Positions 52,279-64,000 of a DNA stretch of 64,000 nt are shown here, piece by piece. The notes below the pieces were generated by a model. The model searched no databases and had not been told where the DNA came from. It saw nothing but the letters and a program-made list of their open reading frames with translations. The stretch's first letter is position 1, and each line of letters starts with the position of its first letter. Source of the stretch: Anaerolineae bacterium (lineage in GTDB: Bacteria; Chloroflexota; Anaerolineae; Caldilineales; Caldilineaceae); assembly GCA_030432295.1 (NCBI GenBank), contig JAUIHI010000003.1:248001-312000 (forward strand), read 5' to 3'. The position numbers were made by a program, and so were the translations under genes.

Positions 52279-53332
52279 GGACGACACTATTCATAGTAGG
52301 TTCTTTGCGCGCCGCAAGCTGGCTACGCCGTGCCTCTTGCAACGCGGCCGAAACCTGGGCCGCGACTTCTGCCAGTGGCCCGGTCAGTGTACAACCCGCC
52401 GCGGGGGGATGGCCGCCGCCCCCAAAAGAGAGCGCCACCTGGCTTACATCGAAGCCCGGCTTGGCCCGGAAACTGCATTCTACAACCGCCTCTCCCGCTT
52501 TGTTTACCCGCTCGGTGAAGGTGGCGCCGATGTCGGCTTCTTTGGCCGAGACTAGAAAACCGGCCAGCCCTTCCCCTTCCCCGTCCTGTGCGCCAGCCGC
52601 TTTGCGCTGGTCCCGGGATATGGTGGCCCAGATCACCCGATCCTGCAACTTGGCTTCGCTCAGGATCAGACCCCACAGACGCATCCCCGCAAAGGAACGG
52701 CTGAGGATAGTGCGTGCCACAATCTCGTGGAGGATGGCACCGCCGTCGGTCAGACGCATGGCGGCCTGCAATACGTGGGCGTCTGTGTTCGAGGTGCGCA
52801 GCCCCAGCGTGTCGGTGATCAGCCCGGTGAGCAGAGCCACGGCCAGACTGCCATTCAGGGGCGCGCCCATAGCATCCGCCAGATAGACGAGCATCTGGCA
52901 GACAGCCGCGCAGCCCGGCTCTACCCAATTGAGGGTTCCGAAGTTGGTGTTGGTGATGTGGTGGTCGATGACGAGCAGCGGGGTTTGGCCGTGGACTTCA
53001 GGCCGATAGACGTTGCCCATCCGGTCCTGGCTGGACGCATCCAGACAGATGATGAGATCGTAGCTGTCTGCCACAGCCGACGGAGCTACGATCTGGTCAA
53101 AGCCGGGGATAAAGTTGAAATCTGCCGAGGGCTTGTCGGCCAGGGCCAGGGTGGGTTTCTTGCCCAGATGGCGGAGTATCCACCCCATTCCCAGCAGGCT
53201 GCCGATGGCGTCGCCGTCTGGGGAGACGTGGCTGACGCAGAGGATTCTCTCCGCCGGGTTGATGGCGGAACGAATGGCGCTCTCGATCTCTGGGGGGAGA
53301 AAGAGAGCGCCTGCTGTTCTGATCTCTGTCAT
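52271..53332 (-). CDS. nrnA: DHH/DHHA1 phosphoesterase (NrnA-like oligoribonuclease/pAp phosphatase)
   Basis: This 353-aa protein has the DHH catalytic motifs [27 protein letters not shown] and [14 protein letters not shown] and the C-terminal DHHA1 motif [13 protein letters not shown]. Enzymes of this type degrade nanoRNA and dephosphorylate 3'-phosphoadenosine 5'-phosphate (pAp), the by-product of PAPS-dependent sulfotransferases such as the two encoded in the first third of this window. Its start overlaps the rbfA stop as ATGA, and its stop overlaps the truB start. Confidence 0.93.
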   Translation of the reverse strand: MTEIRTAGALFLPPEIESAIRSAINPAERILCVSHVSPDGDAIGSLLGMGWILRHLGKKPTLALADKPSADFNFIPGFDQIVAPSAVADSYDLIICLDASSQDRMGNVYRPEVHGQTPLLVIDHHITNTNFGTLNWVEPGCAAVCQMLVYLADAMGAPLNGSLAVALLTGLITDTLGLRTSNTDAHVLQAAMRLTDGGAILHEIVARTILSRSFAGMRLWGLILSEAKLQDRVIWATISRDQRKAAGAQDGEGEGLAGFLVSAKEADIGATFTERVNKAGEAVVECSFRAKPGFDVSQVALSFGGGGHPPAAGCTLTGPLAEVAAQVSAALQEARRSQLAARKEPTMNSVVHG

Positions 53333-53727
53333 GTCCCGGAACCCTCAGCCTGTTCTGGGTCGGGGAGTGCCGGTTTGGCTTCCCGTTCGGCCGCAATCTG
53401 GCGCAGAAGCTCGTCTACCCGTGCTGCCCGTTCCGGCGAGTCGTCGTAGTAGAAAAGCAGTTCCGGGACTACCCGCAGTCCACAGCGCTCGGCAATCTGT
53501 CGGCGCATATAGGCGCTGGCATTCTTCAACCCAACCAGCACAGACCGTCGGGAGACGCTCTCGTCCGAGTGGGTCACATAGACTTTGACCGTGCGCAGGT
53601 CCCGGCTGACATCCAGATTTGTCACGGTCAGCAGAGAGAGCCGGGGGTCCTCCAGGTCATTGCTGATAATAATGGATAGCTCTTGAAAGAGCAGTTGGGA
53701 GACACGCTCCTGACGAATGGTAGCCAT
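53329..53727 (-). CDS. rbfA: 30S ribosome-binding factor A
   Basis: This 132-aa RbfA, a KH-like protein for late 30S maturation and cold adaptation, reads [47 protein letters not shown] in typical segments, with [21 protein letters not shown] near the C-terminus. It follows infB by 9 bp and overlaps nrnA by ATGA. The length fits the family. Confidence 0.95.
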   Translation of the reverse strand: MATIRQERVSQLLFQELSIIISNDLEDPRLSLLTVTNLDVSRDLRTVKVYVTHSDESVSRRSVLVGLKNASAYMRRQIAERCGLRVVPELLFYYDDSPERAARVDELLRQIAAEREAKPALPDPEQAEGSGT

Positions 53728-53736
53728 AGTTCGTTT

Positions 53737-55629
53737 CTATCGTACTTGACGTTTCTCAAGGATTTCGATGATGTCGCCCTCGGCCAGGTCGGTGTTGATA
53801 CCGCCCAGATGGAGGCCGCACTCAAAGCCGGAGCGGACTTCGCTCACATCCTCTGCGAAACGTTTGAGAGTGGAGATTGTGCTGGTGGCGATCTCTTCGC
53901 CGTCGCGCAGCAGACGTGCACCAGCGTTGCGTTTGACCACACCGTCCAACACCATACAACCGGCAATCAGACCGCCCCGGCGCACCCGGAAAAGCTGGCG
54001 CACTTCGGCGTGACCAACCACCACCTGCTCGAAGATCGGCTCCAACATACCGGTCAGGGCCAGTTCCACATCTTCGATCATCTTGTAAATGATGTCGTAA
54101 TGGCGGATTTCTACTTTCGACTGCTCGGCCCGGGTCTGGGCTGCTTTGTCCACGCCCACACCGAAGCCGATGATAATGGCCTCGCTGGCTTCGGCCAACA
54201 TCACATCCGACTCGTTGATGTCGCCGATGGCCGCCTGGAGAATCTTGACTGCGATCTCCTCGTTGCCCAGTTCCTCCAGGCTCTGCATAATTGGCCCCAA
54301 CGTGCCCTGCACGTCGGCACGCACAATCAGGTTCAGTGTCTCAGTCTCGCCCTCTTCAATGCGGGCAAAGAGGTCTTCCAGTGAGACCTGGGGACGGATG
54401 TCAGTTTCCTGATGCGCCCGATCCAGCACTTCCTGACGTTCGGCTGCAACCGCGCGGGCTGTTTTGTCATTTTTGGTGCGTTCAAAGACCTCGCCAGCCG
54501 CGGGGACTTCCTGTAGCCCCAGCACCACAACCGGTGTGCTTGGCTCGGCCTTTTTGATCGGTTTGCCTTCGTAGTCGAACATCGCTTTGATGCGGCCCCA
54601 GGTATTGCCAGCCACAATCGAGTCGCCCTGCTTCAGTGTGCCATTTTGCACGAGGAGGGTCGTGGTCACCCCGCGATATTTGTCCAGTTGGGCTTCGATT
54701 ACCGTACCCACACAGTGGCCCTTTGGGTTGGCGGTGTAATGCTCCAACTCGGCCACTACCAGAATGTTTTCCAGCAGTTCCTCCACACCCGTGCCACGCA
54801 GGGCGCTGACGGGGACAACAATCGTGTCACCACCCCATGCCTCGGCCTGCAAACCCTCGTTCGAGAGTTCTTCCATCACCCGGTCGATGTTGGCATTGGG
54901 TCGATCCACTTTGTTGAGTGCAACGACGATCTGCACACCGGCGGCTTTGGCGTGGTTGGCGGCTTCCCGTGTCTGGGGCATAATGCCGTCGTCTGCGGCC
55001 ACAACCAGCACCACAATATCGGTGACCTGGGCACCACGCGCTCGCATGGCGGTAAAGGCTTCGTGGCCCGGTGTGTCCAGGAAAGTGATCTTGCGTCCGT
55101 TTACTTCTACCTGATAGGCACCGGTGTGCTGGGTGATGCCGCCCGCTTCGCTGTCCACCACTTTCGTCTTCCGGATGCGGTCCAAGAGGGTTGTCTTGCC
55201 GTGGTCCACGTGGCCGAGAACCGCCACCACCGGTGGACGTTCTATCAGGTCGCCTGTGCTTTCATCGGCCAGAATCTGTTGAACAAAGATACGTTCTTTG
55301 GGCCTGGTTTCCGCCGCGGCCTCTGCTTCTGCCGCGGCCTCTGCCTCTGCTTCTAACTCTTCCTTCTCCACCTCGGGCCAGGTAACGGTGACACCCAATT
55401 CTTCGCCGATGATGGCGGCGGTGTCGTGATCTAATGTCTGATCGATGGGGGCCATAATGCCAAATTGCATCAGCACTTTGATCAGATCGATGGGGCTGCG
55501 CTCCATCTTATCTGCCAGATCGCGCACAGTAATATGCGCCCCGACTGTGACCGTCTTTGGTGGCTGGCTGCCCCCGTTCTTCGTTGTTCCTCGCACAGCA
55601 GTAGCCGCAGGTTTTGTCATTGTCGCCAT
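53737..55629 (-). CDS. infB: Translation initiation factor IF-2 (short form)
   Basis: This 630-aa IF-2 has an IF2_N domain ([20 protein letters not shown], at about 32-80), a short Glu/Ala repeat linker, then the GTPase with G1 [14 protein letters not shown] at about 138, G3 DTPGHEAF and G4 NKVD, and domains II-IV. The N-terminal region is far shorter than in E. coli (890 aa) and similar to other compact IF-2 forms. The ATG at 55629 follows GAGGGG; a non-ATG start six bases upstream is less likely. It heads the infB-rbfA-nrnA-truB part of the operon after a 567-bp gap from ylxR. Confidence 0.96.
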   Translation of the reverse strand: MATMTKPAATAVRGTTKNGGSQPPKTVTVGAHITVRDLADKMERSPIDLIKVLMQFGIMAPIDQTLDHDTAAIIGEELGVTVTWPEVEKEELEAEAEAAAEAEAAAETRPKERIFVQQILADESTGDLIERPPVVAVLGHVDHGKTTLLDRIRKTKVVDSEAGGITQHTGAYQVEVNGRKITFLDTPGHEAFTAMRARGAQVTDIVVLVVAADDGIMPQTREAANHAKAAGVQIVVALNKVDRPNANIDRVMEELSNEGLQAEAWGGDTIVVPVSALRGTGVEELLENILVVAELEHYTANPKGHCVGTVIEAQLDKYRGVTTTLLVQNGTLKQGDSIVAGNTWGRIKAMFDYEGKPIKKAEPSTPVVVLGLQEVPAAGEVFERTKNDKTARAVAAERQEVLDRAHQETDIRPQVSLEDLFARIEEGETETLNLIVRADVQGTLGPIMQSLEELGNEEIAVKILQAAIGDINESDVMLAEASEAIIIGFGVGVDKAAQTRAEQSKVEIRHYDIIYKMIEDVELALTGMLEPIFEQVVVGHAEVRQLFRVRRGGLIAGCMVLDGVVKRNAGARLLRDGEEIATSTISTLKRFAEDVSEVRSGFECGLHLGGINTDLAEGDIIEILEKRQVR

Positions 55630-55641
55630 ACACACGCCCCT

Positions 55642-55839
55642 CTATTCTTGTAGAATGCCTATTTCGTAGAATGCAAATTCGTCAAACTCGGCTGCCATCG
55701 GGCAGCTACCCCACGCGCACAGATTTGCCATCAATCCCTGGCAGACAGGAACAACCAGCCCCTCGGCAAGCCGGAGAATGGGCGGATGAAACCAGTAATC
55801 AGGTTCATTGCGTGGGACGAGTAAAGAGGGGAGTCGCAA
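55642..55839 (-). CDS. Possible small protein, 65 aa, between ylxR and infB
   Basis: This 65-codon frame on the operon strand ends 12 bp before the infB start. Its sequence ([40 protein letters not shown]) is protein-like, but I know no family and see no strong ribosome binding site. L7Ae-type genes often occupy this position, but this does not resemble one. Confidence 0.35.
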   Translation of the reverse strand: MRLPSLLVPRNEPDYWFHPPILRLAEGLVVPVCQGLMANLCAWGSCPMAAEFDEFAFYEIGILQE

Positions 55840-56099
55840 GTCCGTGTATGCGATAGGGGCGGAATCTACTTTGGGTAGAATTCCCTATGCCACAGGATTT
55901 AAGAGAGGACAGGAAGAGGAAGGTTGCAGCCGCTTTGTAAAGAGAAACCAAAGCAACCAGTTAGACAACGGTGGCTATATTTATAGTACCATCGTTATAC
56001 TCCCCATTCCGTCATCTCCGGCGACAGCCTTTGCACTGTCCCACGAAGACCGAGTGTCAAGCTTACGCGTGAACATCGGTCAGTTGGCAATTATTGTGA

Positions 56100-56128
56100 T
56101 TTATCATCATTTTGCACTGATCTGTCAA
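56100..56128 (-). promoter_or_regulatory. Candidate internal promoter before infB
   Basis: On the minus strand a perfect TTGACA (56128-56123) is followed after 17 bp by GATAAA (56105-56100). It lies in the 567-bp gap between ylxR and infB, so infB may also be transcribed independently of nusA. The rest of that gap holds only the doubtful 65-aa frame and AT-rich sequence. Confidence 0.4.
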
Positions 56129-56196
56129 AACATTTGAAACACGATGTATACCAGTATACCCGACAAACAGAGGAAGTACGAAAAATCGGCTTCTTC

Positions 56197-56556
56197 TTAT
56201 TCGTCTGTGGATGGACTCTTCTCTACCGCAGATGTTACAGCGTCTGCCACAGGGTCATCTGCTTCGGTGACAGGCAGGGTTTGGGCAAATTCGCGCAGCC
56301 GGTCCATCTCCTCGGCTGTGAGCGCGGTACGCAAAGCCCGTTGCAGACCCCGGGTTTCCAGCGCTTTCTCCCAACATCCCCGCAGCGGGTGGAGATATGC
56401 GCCCCGGCCAGACAATTTGCCAGTGGGGTCAACCTGCACCCCACTGGCACCGCGCACAACCCGCACCAGCGCCCGCTTGCCTTCCTGCTCACGACAGGCA
56501 ATGCACATGCGCTGGGGTATAGATCGTTTTCGCGGCTGTTTGTTCGTCTTTGCCAT
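56197..56556 (-). CDS. ylxR: YlxR/RnpM family RNA-binding protein
   Basis: This 119-aa protein of the DUF448/YlxR family has RSIPQRMCIACREQEGKRAL, LVRVV, the GRGAYLHPLRGCWEKAL signature and a C-terminal acidic tail. YlxR proteins bind RNA (in Bacillus they modulate RNase P) and are almost always encoded between nusA and infB, as here. The ATG at 56556 is used; GTG 56559 is adjacent. It lies 12 bp after the nusA stop. Confidence 0.93.
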   Translation of the reverse strand: MAKTNKQPRKRSIPQRMCIACREQEGKRALVRVVRGASGVQVDPTGKLSGRGAYLHPLRGCWEKALETRGLQRALRTALTAEEMDRLREFAQTLPVTEADDPVADAVTSAVEKSPSTDE

Positions 56557-56568
56557 CACGCAGAAACT

Positions 56569-58368
<1,800 letters not shown>

Positions 58369-58670
58369 CGTTTCCTATTTACTCCTCATTCCAACTATTC
58401 AGTTGTCTTCTATTCAATTGTACGCCACACGATAGACCAGCACATGACCCATAAGAACAAGAAAAGTGGGGGTTAGCCCACTTCCGGTTCCTGCATATTA
58501 CGGGGCCGCCAACGCTCGATCAAATCATCAAGCCAAACGATCCAACCAATCAGCCAAACCAAACGTCATTCCACTACTACAGAACGATTGAATACTACCA
58601 TACCCAGTGGGGAAAAGCAAGTTTTTCGCATTCTGCGTTGCGGTTATTCCCGCACTGGTGTCGGGGCGTA
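58369..58670. other. 302-bp gap upstream of nusA
   Basis: No gene was found. The interval contains the terminator described at 58453-58483 and should contain the nusA promoter, which I could not place with confidence. No rimP fragment was seen. Confidence 0.5.
58453..58483 (-). terminator. Intrinsic terminator, minus strand
   Basis: On the minus strand AAGTGGG, a six-base loop and CCCACTT are followed by TTCTTGTTCTT. It lies 190 nt beyond the PstS-like gene end and 85 nt before nusA, so it either ends the tgt-pstS-like transcript or attenuates nusA. Confidence 0.65.
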
Positions 58671-59525
58671 TCATCGAATGGGGCTGTGGTAGCGGGCCAC
58701 AATCTCCTGACCTACCGGGCTTAGTACGAAGTCGATAAAGGGTTGTAGCCGGGCTGTATCTGCCTGTCTGCGCAGCAAAAAGATGGGGCGGGTGAGGTGG
58801 TAACGCTGGCTCCTGATCTCCTCGCCTGTCGGCAGGCGACCCTCGACCGCCACCAGATGGACCCCTGCCAAACTCTCCTGTCCCCCATCGGCTGGCAATA
58901 GTTCTTCGGCCAGAACGTAGGCCCGGCTTACATAGCCGATGGCGCTGGGGTGATCCGCCACATAGTCCACCACAGCCTCGCTGGTGGGCATGACCACCGC
59001 GGTCAGTGAGACCCGTTCTTCGTCCAGCACCCGGCTCTCAAAAAGCATCCGCGTGGCGCTGCCGTCCTCCCGGCTTACCAGCAGAATGTCCCCGGATTCA
59101 CCGCCCACATCCTGCCAATCGAGTCTCTTTCCGCTGTAGATGTCACGCAGTTGCGCCAGTGTCAGGTCGGCCACGGGGTTGGATGGGTGTACGATAACCG
59201 ACACCCCGTCCAACCCGATGGGGATGCGCATGGTTGTGGCGGGGGTGTCGTCCTCGTCGGGCAAACGGGTGCTGGCGGCCAGATCGATCCGCCGGTTCTC
59301 CAGCCAGGTCTCGCCCAGAATGCTGCCCCCACCCCGGATGGCGAAGAGGATATTGGGGTGCCGTTCGCTGTAGGCGGCGGTCAATGCGTTGAGAACCGGG
59401 CGCATTTCAGTCGAACCGGCAAGGGTAATTGTGATGGGCGGAGGGGCGACCACAGAAGCCTGGGCACAGCCAGCCAACAGCAGGACGAATACAAAAAGAC
59501 AACTGCGGGCAATTATCGATCTCAT
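58671..59525 (-). CDS. PstS-like phosphate-type substrate-binding lipoprotein
   Basis: This 284-aa lipoprotein (lipobox LLAGC) shows ITLAGSTEMRPVLNALTAAY, IRGGGSILGETWLENRRIDLA, MRIPIGLDGVSVIVHPSNPV, LTLAQLRDIYSGK and SREDGSATRMLFE, the ligand-binding segments of PstS-type phosphate-binding proteins. No pstC, pstA or pstB genes are nearby, so it may be an orphan receptor or a phosphate sensor. Its ATG overlaps the tgt stop (ATGA), an unusual partner. Confidence 0.85.
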   Translation of the reverse strand: MRSIIARSCLFVFVLLLAGCAQASVVAPPPITITLAGSTEMRPVLNALTAAYSERHPNILFAIRGGGSILGETWLENRRIDLAASTRLPDEDDTPATTMRIPIGLDGVSVIVHPSNPVADLTLAQLRDIYSGKRLDWQDVGGESGDILLVSREDGSATRMLFESRVLDEERVSLTAVVMPTSEAVVDYVADHPSAIGYVSRAYVLAEELLPADGGQESLAGVHLVAVEGRLPTGEEIRSQRYHLTRPIFLLRRQADTARLQPFIDFVLSPVGQEIVARYHSPIR

Positions 59526-60697
59526 AGCGAACCGGCATTGCTCCGCACGCTGTTTGTACGTTTTGCGCGCTGGGCGTGGCGCACAGTCTGGTCTGTCATC
59601 GAATGGCGCTCGTGAAAGTCTGCCCGGAAATCGGAGAAGGTGCCAGCGCGAATTGCCCCGCGGATCTCGTCCATCAGCCGCAACATAAAATGGACGTTAT
59701 GGATCGTCGCCAGACGCAGGCCGGTAATCTCCTTAGCTTTGAAGAGATGGCGCAGATAGGCCCGGCTGAATGTGCGGCAGGTATAGCAGCTACAGCCCTC
59801 TTCCACTGGCAGGGTGTCCTCGGCAAACTGGGCGTTGCGGATATTCAGCCGCCCATTCCGGGTCATCAGTGCGCCGTTGCGGGCGATGCGGGTGGGCAAC
59901 ACGCAATCGAAGAAGTCGATGCCCCGGTAGACCGCCTCGACAATGTCTTCCGGCGCACCCACGCCCATCAGATAGCGGGGTTTGTCCGCGGGCAGGGCCG
60001 GACAGGTCTCGTCCAGAGTAGCGTACATCTGCTCTTTGCTTTCGCCCACAGCCAGACCGCCCACCGCATAGCCAGGGAAATCCAACCGGGTCAGGAATTC
60101 CGCACTTTGCAGGCGCAGGTCCGGGAAAATCCCCCCCTGCACAATGCCAAAGAGCGCCTGATCTGCTCGATTGTGGGCTGTACGGCAGCGTTCGGCCCAG
60201 CGGTGGGTGCGGATCAGGGCCTGCTCGTTGTAGGCCCGGTCCAGGGGTTCGGCGCATTCGTCCAGCACCATCGCAATGTCTGCGCCCAGGGCCTGCTCGA
60301 TCTCCATTACCCGTTCTGGGGTGAAGCGGTGGGTGCTGCCGTCGATGTGGCTGCGAAAGGTGACGCCATCGTCGTCCAGTGCCCGGCGGTGGGCCAGGCT
60401 GAAGACCTGATAGCCGCCCGAATCGGTGAGCATTGGGCCGTCCCACCCCATAAAAGTGTGAAGCCCACCCATGCGCTCCACCAGTTCGTGGCCGGGGCGC
60501 AGGTAGAGGTGATAGGTGTTGGAAAGCACCAGTGACGCGCCGGCCTCGTGCAGGTCCCGGGGTTCCAGGGTTTTGACGTTGGCCAGGGTTCCCACCGGCG
60601 CAAAGGCGGGCATGGCAATCGGCCCGTGGGGCGTCTCAAACTGGCTCAGACGCGCACGCCCATCGGTAGATTCGACTGTAAACGAAAATTGACTCAC
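59522..60697 (-). CDS. tgt: tRNA-guanine(34) transglycosylase
   Basis: This 391-aa enzyme exchanges G34 of GUN-anticodon tRNAs for the queuosine precursor. It has VGTLANVKTL, MLTDSGGYQVFSLA (catalytic Asp), GIVQGG, VGAPEDIVEAVYRGIDFFDC with VLPTR (nucleophile Asp), and the zinc site EEGCSCYTCRTFSRAYLRHL. All key residues are present and the length is normal. The stop overlaps the PstS-like gene start. Confidence 0.96.
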   Translation of the reverse strand: MSQFSFTVESTDGRARLSQFETPHGPIAMPAFAPVGTLANVKTLEPRDLHEAGASLVLSNTYHLYLRPGHELVERMGGLHTFMGWDGPMLTDSGGYQVFSLAHRRALDDDGVTFRSHIDGSTHRFTPERVMEIEQALGADIAMVLDECAEPLDRAYNEQALIRTHRWAERCRTAHNRADQALFGIVQGGIFPDLRLQSAEFLTRLDFPGYAVGGLAVGESKEQMYATLDETCPALPADKPRYLMGVGAPEDIVEAVYRGIDFFDCVLPTRIARNGALMTRNGRLNIRNAQFAEDTLPVEEGCSCYTCRTFSRAYLRHLFKAKEITGLRLATIHNVHFMLRLMDEIRGAIRAGTFSDFRADFHERHSMTDQTVRHAQRAKRTNSVRSNAGSL

Positions 60698-60712
60698 TTG
60701 AACTCCTTGTGC

Positions 60713-60743
60713 AGAAGTTCGACTTTTTAGAAAAAGCGAACTT
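60713..60743. repeat. GAAGTTCGACTT hairpin, second copy
   Basis: GAAGTTCGACTTTTT and AAAAAGCGAACTTC form an imperfect hairpin upstream of tgt. It is related to the perfect palindrome at 21051-21082, and a further GAACTTCT follows at about 60748. Confidence 0.65.
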
Positions 60744-60760
60744 CTCCGAACTTCTCTTCC

Positions 60761-60799
60761 GAAAAAAGAAACCGGAGTAACGCTATCGCATCACTCCGG
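60761..60799 (-). terminator. Intrinsic terminator after the GAF histidine kinase gene
   Basis: On the minus strand CCGGAGT and ACTCCGG (60799-60793 and 60778-60772) form a stem with a 14-nt loop, followed by TTTCTTTTTT. Confidence 0.8.
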
Positions 60800-60828
60800 C
60801 TCTGTCAAAGTAGGAAGGTCGTGGATTA

Positions 60829-62646
60829 TTAGATTTTGCGCTGGACAGAATCCAACGGCACCCGCCCCAGAATGAGCGTACCCCGGCCTGTGTTTGGGCT
60901 GGGTGATTCGATGTTCATCACACCTGCCATTATCTCCGTCCGTTCGTAAATGTTCAAAAGGCCAAAGCTGCCCCGGGTCTCATTGTCCTGTTGCACCGCT
61001 TGCAGGTCAAAGCCAACGCCGTCGTCCTCCACGGAAAAGATCAGATGGCTACCATCCATGAAAACCCGAATCCACACATTGTCTGCGTTGGCATATTTGC
61101 GGATATTGTTGATTGCTTCCTGAACGACTGAAAAGATGTTCTTCTCCGCCTGGGGTGTCAAGGAAAAGGGCAGATCTTTCGCCTCCAGGTCAATCTTTCC
61201 CGGCTTGGGGGGGTGTCCCGTCATCTGTGCCTGGCTGTTGATAGATTCGGTCAATTGGCCCACGTAGGAGCGCAAGGCCGGGACCAATCCCTGGCTTTCC
61301 AGAATCAACGGACGCAGCTCAAAGAGCAGGGTGCGCACTTCCCGGTTGGCGTGGCGGCCCAGATTTTCCAGCAGGTCCAGCTCGGAGCGCACTGTCTCAT
61401 AACGGCTGCGATCCAATAGCTGCCGGGCAACGCCCACATTCATAATGATCAAATTGAGCAACTGGGCGGGTCCGTCGTGCAGGTCCCGGTTTAGCTGACG
61501 GCGTATCTCTTCTTCCGCCTGAATCATCCGCTCCTGCTCATTGCGCAGATTTTGATAGAGCCGCGCGTTCTCCAAGGCCACCGCGGCCTGGTTTGCCATT
61601 GTCTCCAGCCACGCCTGATCTTCCTGGGTGAAGCCGCTCTTCGATTCTTTGTTCAGCACCTCCAACACCCCAACCAGTCGGCCTTGGGAGAGAAGGGGAA
61701 CACAGAGAATGCTCTCTGTCTTAAAGCCGGTTTTTGCGTCCACCTGTCCAGAAAAGCGCGGGTCTTTGACGGCATCGTTGACGATCAGGTGTTGGCGTTG
61801 GGTGGCAACCCAGCCCGCTACCCCCTGGGTAATCGGAATCCGCATCTCGCGCAGGACTGAACCCGCTTCCCCTGTGGGCAGATAGAAGATCAATTGCCCT
61901 TGGCGTTCATCGGCCAGGAAAAGGGTGGCCGCCTGGGCTTGCAGCACATAGGCCGTCAACTCAGTGATGTCTTGCAAGACAGTTTCCAGGTCCAGCGTAC
62001 CGTTGAGCGACTGGCTCACCTGGGCGATCAGACTCATCTGATCCAAGCGGTGGCGGGTGATGCTGAGTTGGTGATGGCGTAGCCCGTTGTCGGTGACAAA
62101 CTGAACAAATCGGGTCAGGTCTTGATAGTCGTGATTCAACTCTGCCCATGTGTTGGAGAGGGCCAGGCTGACACCGCCGTGGAGCAGACCGTCAATTTGC
62201 AGACGTATGTGCAAAATGGGCATGTCCTCATGGCGGCGGCCAATCCCCAATTCAATCCTGCCCGCTTCCAAAGACTCGAACTCCTGGAGTTTTTGGTCAT
62301 GTCCAGACCGCCACGTAGACATAGGCGCATTTTGCAGGGCATCTTCCCAGCGCTCTATACGCTGAAGACGGCTGTCACGAAAATCGCCGACCCGAACAGA
62401 GACCTCTGGGACTGATTCGTGGCTGGAGAAGAGCCAGATGCTCACTGCATCCACATCTTGATAGGAGAGCAGAATCTGTGCACAGCGCTGCCAATACTGA
62501 TCCGTCTTTCCCTGGTTGAGGAACTGAGTTAGCTGGGATAGATCATCCAATAATTCTGGTGTACGGTCCAGAACAAAGTTGCTGAGGCCGGGGGGCGTTT
62601 CTTTTGGGGGATCGTCAGCTTGCGTTGTTTCGTTGGGGTTCGGCAT
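60829..62646 (-). CDS. GAF-domain sensor histidine kinase (NarX/HisKA_3 type)
   Basis: This 605-aa soluble sensor kinase has no membrane segments. Residues about 200-360 are a GAF domain (TAYVLQAQAATLFLADERQG, SILCVPLLSQGRLVGVLEVL). A coiled linker leads to the HisKA_3 dimerisation domain with RRQLNRDLHDGPAQLLNLII carrying the phospho-acceptor His. The HATPase has FSVVQEAINNIRKYANA (N box) and EDDGVGFDL (G box). The N-terminal 190 residues may be a further sensory domain. No response-regulator gene is adjacent. The signal is unknown. Confidence 0.92.
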   Translation of the reverse strand: MPNPNETTQADDPPKETPPGLSNFVLDRTPELLDDLSQLTQFLNQGKTDQYWQRCAQILLSYQDVDAVSIWLFSSHESVPEVSVRVGDFRDSRLQRIERWEDALQNAPMSTWRSGHDQKLQEFESLEAGRIELGIGRRHEDMPILHIRLQIDGLLHGGVSLALSNTWAELNHDYQDLTRFVQFVTDNGLRHHQLSITRHRLDQMSLIAQVSQSLNGTLDLETVLQDITELTAYVLQAQAATLFLADERQGQLIFYLPTGEAGSVLREMRIPITQGVAGWVATQRQHLIVNDAVKDPRFSGQVDAKTGFKTESILCVPLLSQGRLVGVLEVLNKESKSGFTQEDQAWLETMANQAAVALENARLYQNLRNEQERMIQAEEEIRRQLNRDLHDGPAQLLNLIIMNVGVARQLLDRSRYETVRSELDLLENLGRHANREVRTLLFELRPLILESQGLVPALRSYVGQLTESINSQAQMTGHPPKPGKIDLEAKDLPFSLTPQAEKNIFSVVQEAINNIRKYANADNVWIRVFMDGSHLIFSVEDDGVGFDLQAVQQDNETRGSFGLLNIYERTEIMAGVMNIESPSPNTGRGTLILGRVPLDSVQRKI

Positions 62647-62985
62647 CTGTTAGTGGTCCAATCAACAAGTATTGCACGCTAAATAATACCTGCATAGCGG
62701 CAGCTAAGCATCCGTGAAAACATCCAATCCTGCCACAAGCTATGCTCTCTTCGGCTTTCTATGCATGTGTTGACCAAGGCGTGCCATTAACAGTATACCA
62801 GCAGGCTGCCCGGAAAGATAGAAAGCCGCCAAGAGTATACCCCTGGCGGCTTACTATTACTATTACGGTGTCACAGGTGACAACAACCTGTGTCGGCGAT
62901 TACTTCAATCGGCTATTTCTTTGAAACGCACATCTGCTCACGCTTCCTGTTTCCCGTTATGCAGCTATTGCTACCAGACGCCGGA
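62647..62985. other. 339-bp gap between recA and the histidine kinase gene
   Basis: It contains the recA terminator at 62810-62852 and a small hairpin CACAGGT/ACCTGTG near 62871-62891. The kinase promoter should lie between about 62650 and 62800 but was not located. No gene was recognised. Confidence 0.5.
62810..62852 (-). terminator. Probable intrinsic terminator after recA
   Basis: On the minus strand AAGCCGCC and GGCGGCTT (62852-62845 and 62830-62823) flank a 14-nt loop and are followed by TCTATCTTTCC. It stands about 135 nt beyond the recA stop. Confidence 0.6.

Positions 62986-64000
<1,015 letters not shown>

Overview
The window looks like a chromosomal segment of a GC-rich bacterium, most likely a member of the Chloroflexota (Caldilinea/Anaerolinea-like). 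This taxonomic guess is an inference. It rests on the nusA-ylxR-infB-rbfA-nrnA-truB-ribF block, several large STAND-type regulators, a prokaryotic inositol-1-phosphate synthase and abundant palindromic and heptamer-built repeats. No 16S rRNA or tRNA gene was seen.

Region 1 (1-25.4 kb) is an accessory region. A complete IS982-like element (8-1039) lies against the 5' end of a decapitated STAND/TPR regulator. A mostly minus-strand group of small-molecule-modifying genes follows: APH-like kinase, sulfotransferase, MFS transporter, two alpha/beta hydrolases, three Gfo/Idh/MocA dehydrogenases and a methyltransferase. Next come four unrecognised ORFs, one 730 aa long with an internal hydrophobic hairpin. 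Then there is a Crp-like regulator beside a PEP-synthase-like enzyme split over two genes, a second paralogous sulfotransferase and, divergently, an intact SARP/BTAD-STAND regulator. The genes read as a tailoring or detoxification set, but no substrate can be named.

Region 2 (25.5-38.9 kb, plus strand) is envelope-related: O-antigen-ligase/TPR protein, WecA/MraY-family phosphoglycosyl transferase, double-cyclophilin lipoprotein, DedA/VTT-like membrane protein and a 2043-aa alpha-2-macroglobulin lipoprotein with an intact thioester motif. Region 3 (39.0-40.7 kb) is a small AT-rich island, a HEPN-like gene overlapping a ParB-like gene, bracketed by two look-alike terminators. Region 4 (40.9-44.3 kb) encodes two small membrane proteins, a histidine-rich polytopic protein resembling heme-copper oxidase subunit I, a DUF1858-like protein and a MerB-like organomercurial lyase. 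The second catalytic cysteine of that lyase is replaced by an in-frame TGA, followed at the right distance by a SECIS-like hairpin with a GGUC apical loop. This apparent selenoprotein is the most striking item in the window.

Region 5 (44.4-64 kb, minus strand) is mostly core: ino1, a LacI-type regulator with a perfect operator, a glycosyltransferase and a cytochrome/sugar-dehydrogenase-like lipoprotein coupled to ribF, then truB, nrnA, rbfA, infB, ylxR, nusA, a PstS-like lipoprotein coupled to tgt, a GAF histidine kinase and the 3' part of recA, which runs off the right edge.

The DNA carries several dispersed repeat families: heptamer arrays that also entered reading frames, GTAGGGGCG palindromes, GGACGC-GAT palindromes, GAAGTTCGACTT palindromes and two MITE-like elements.
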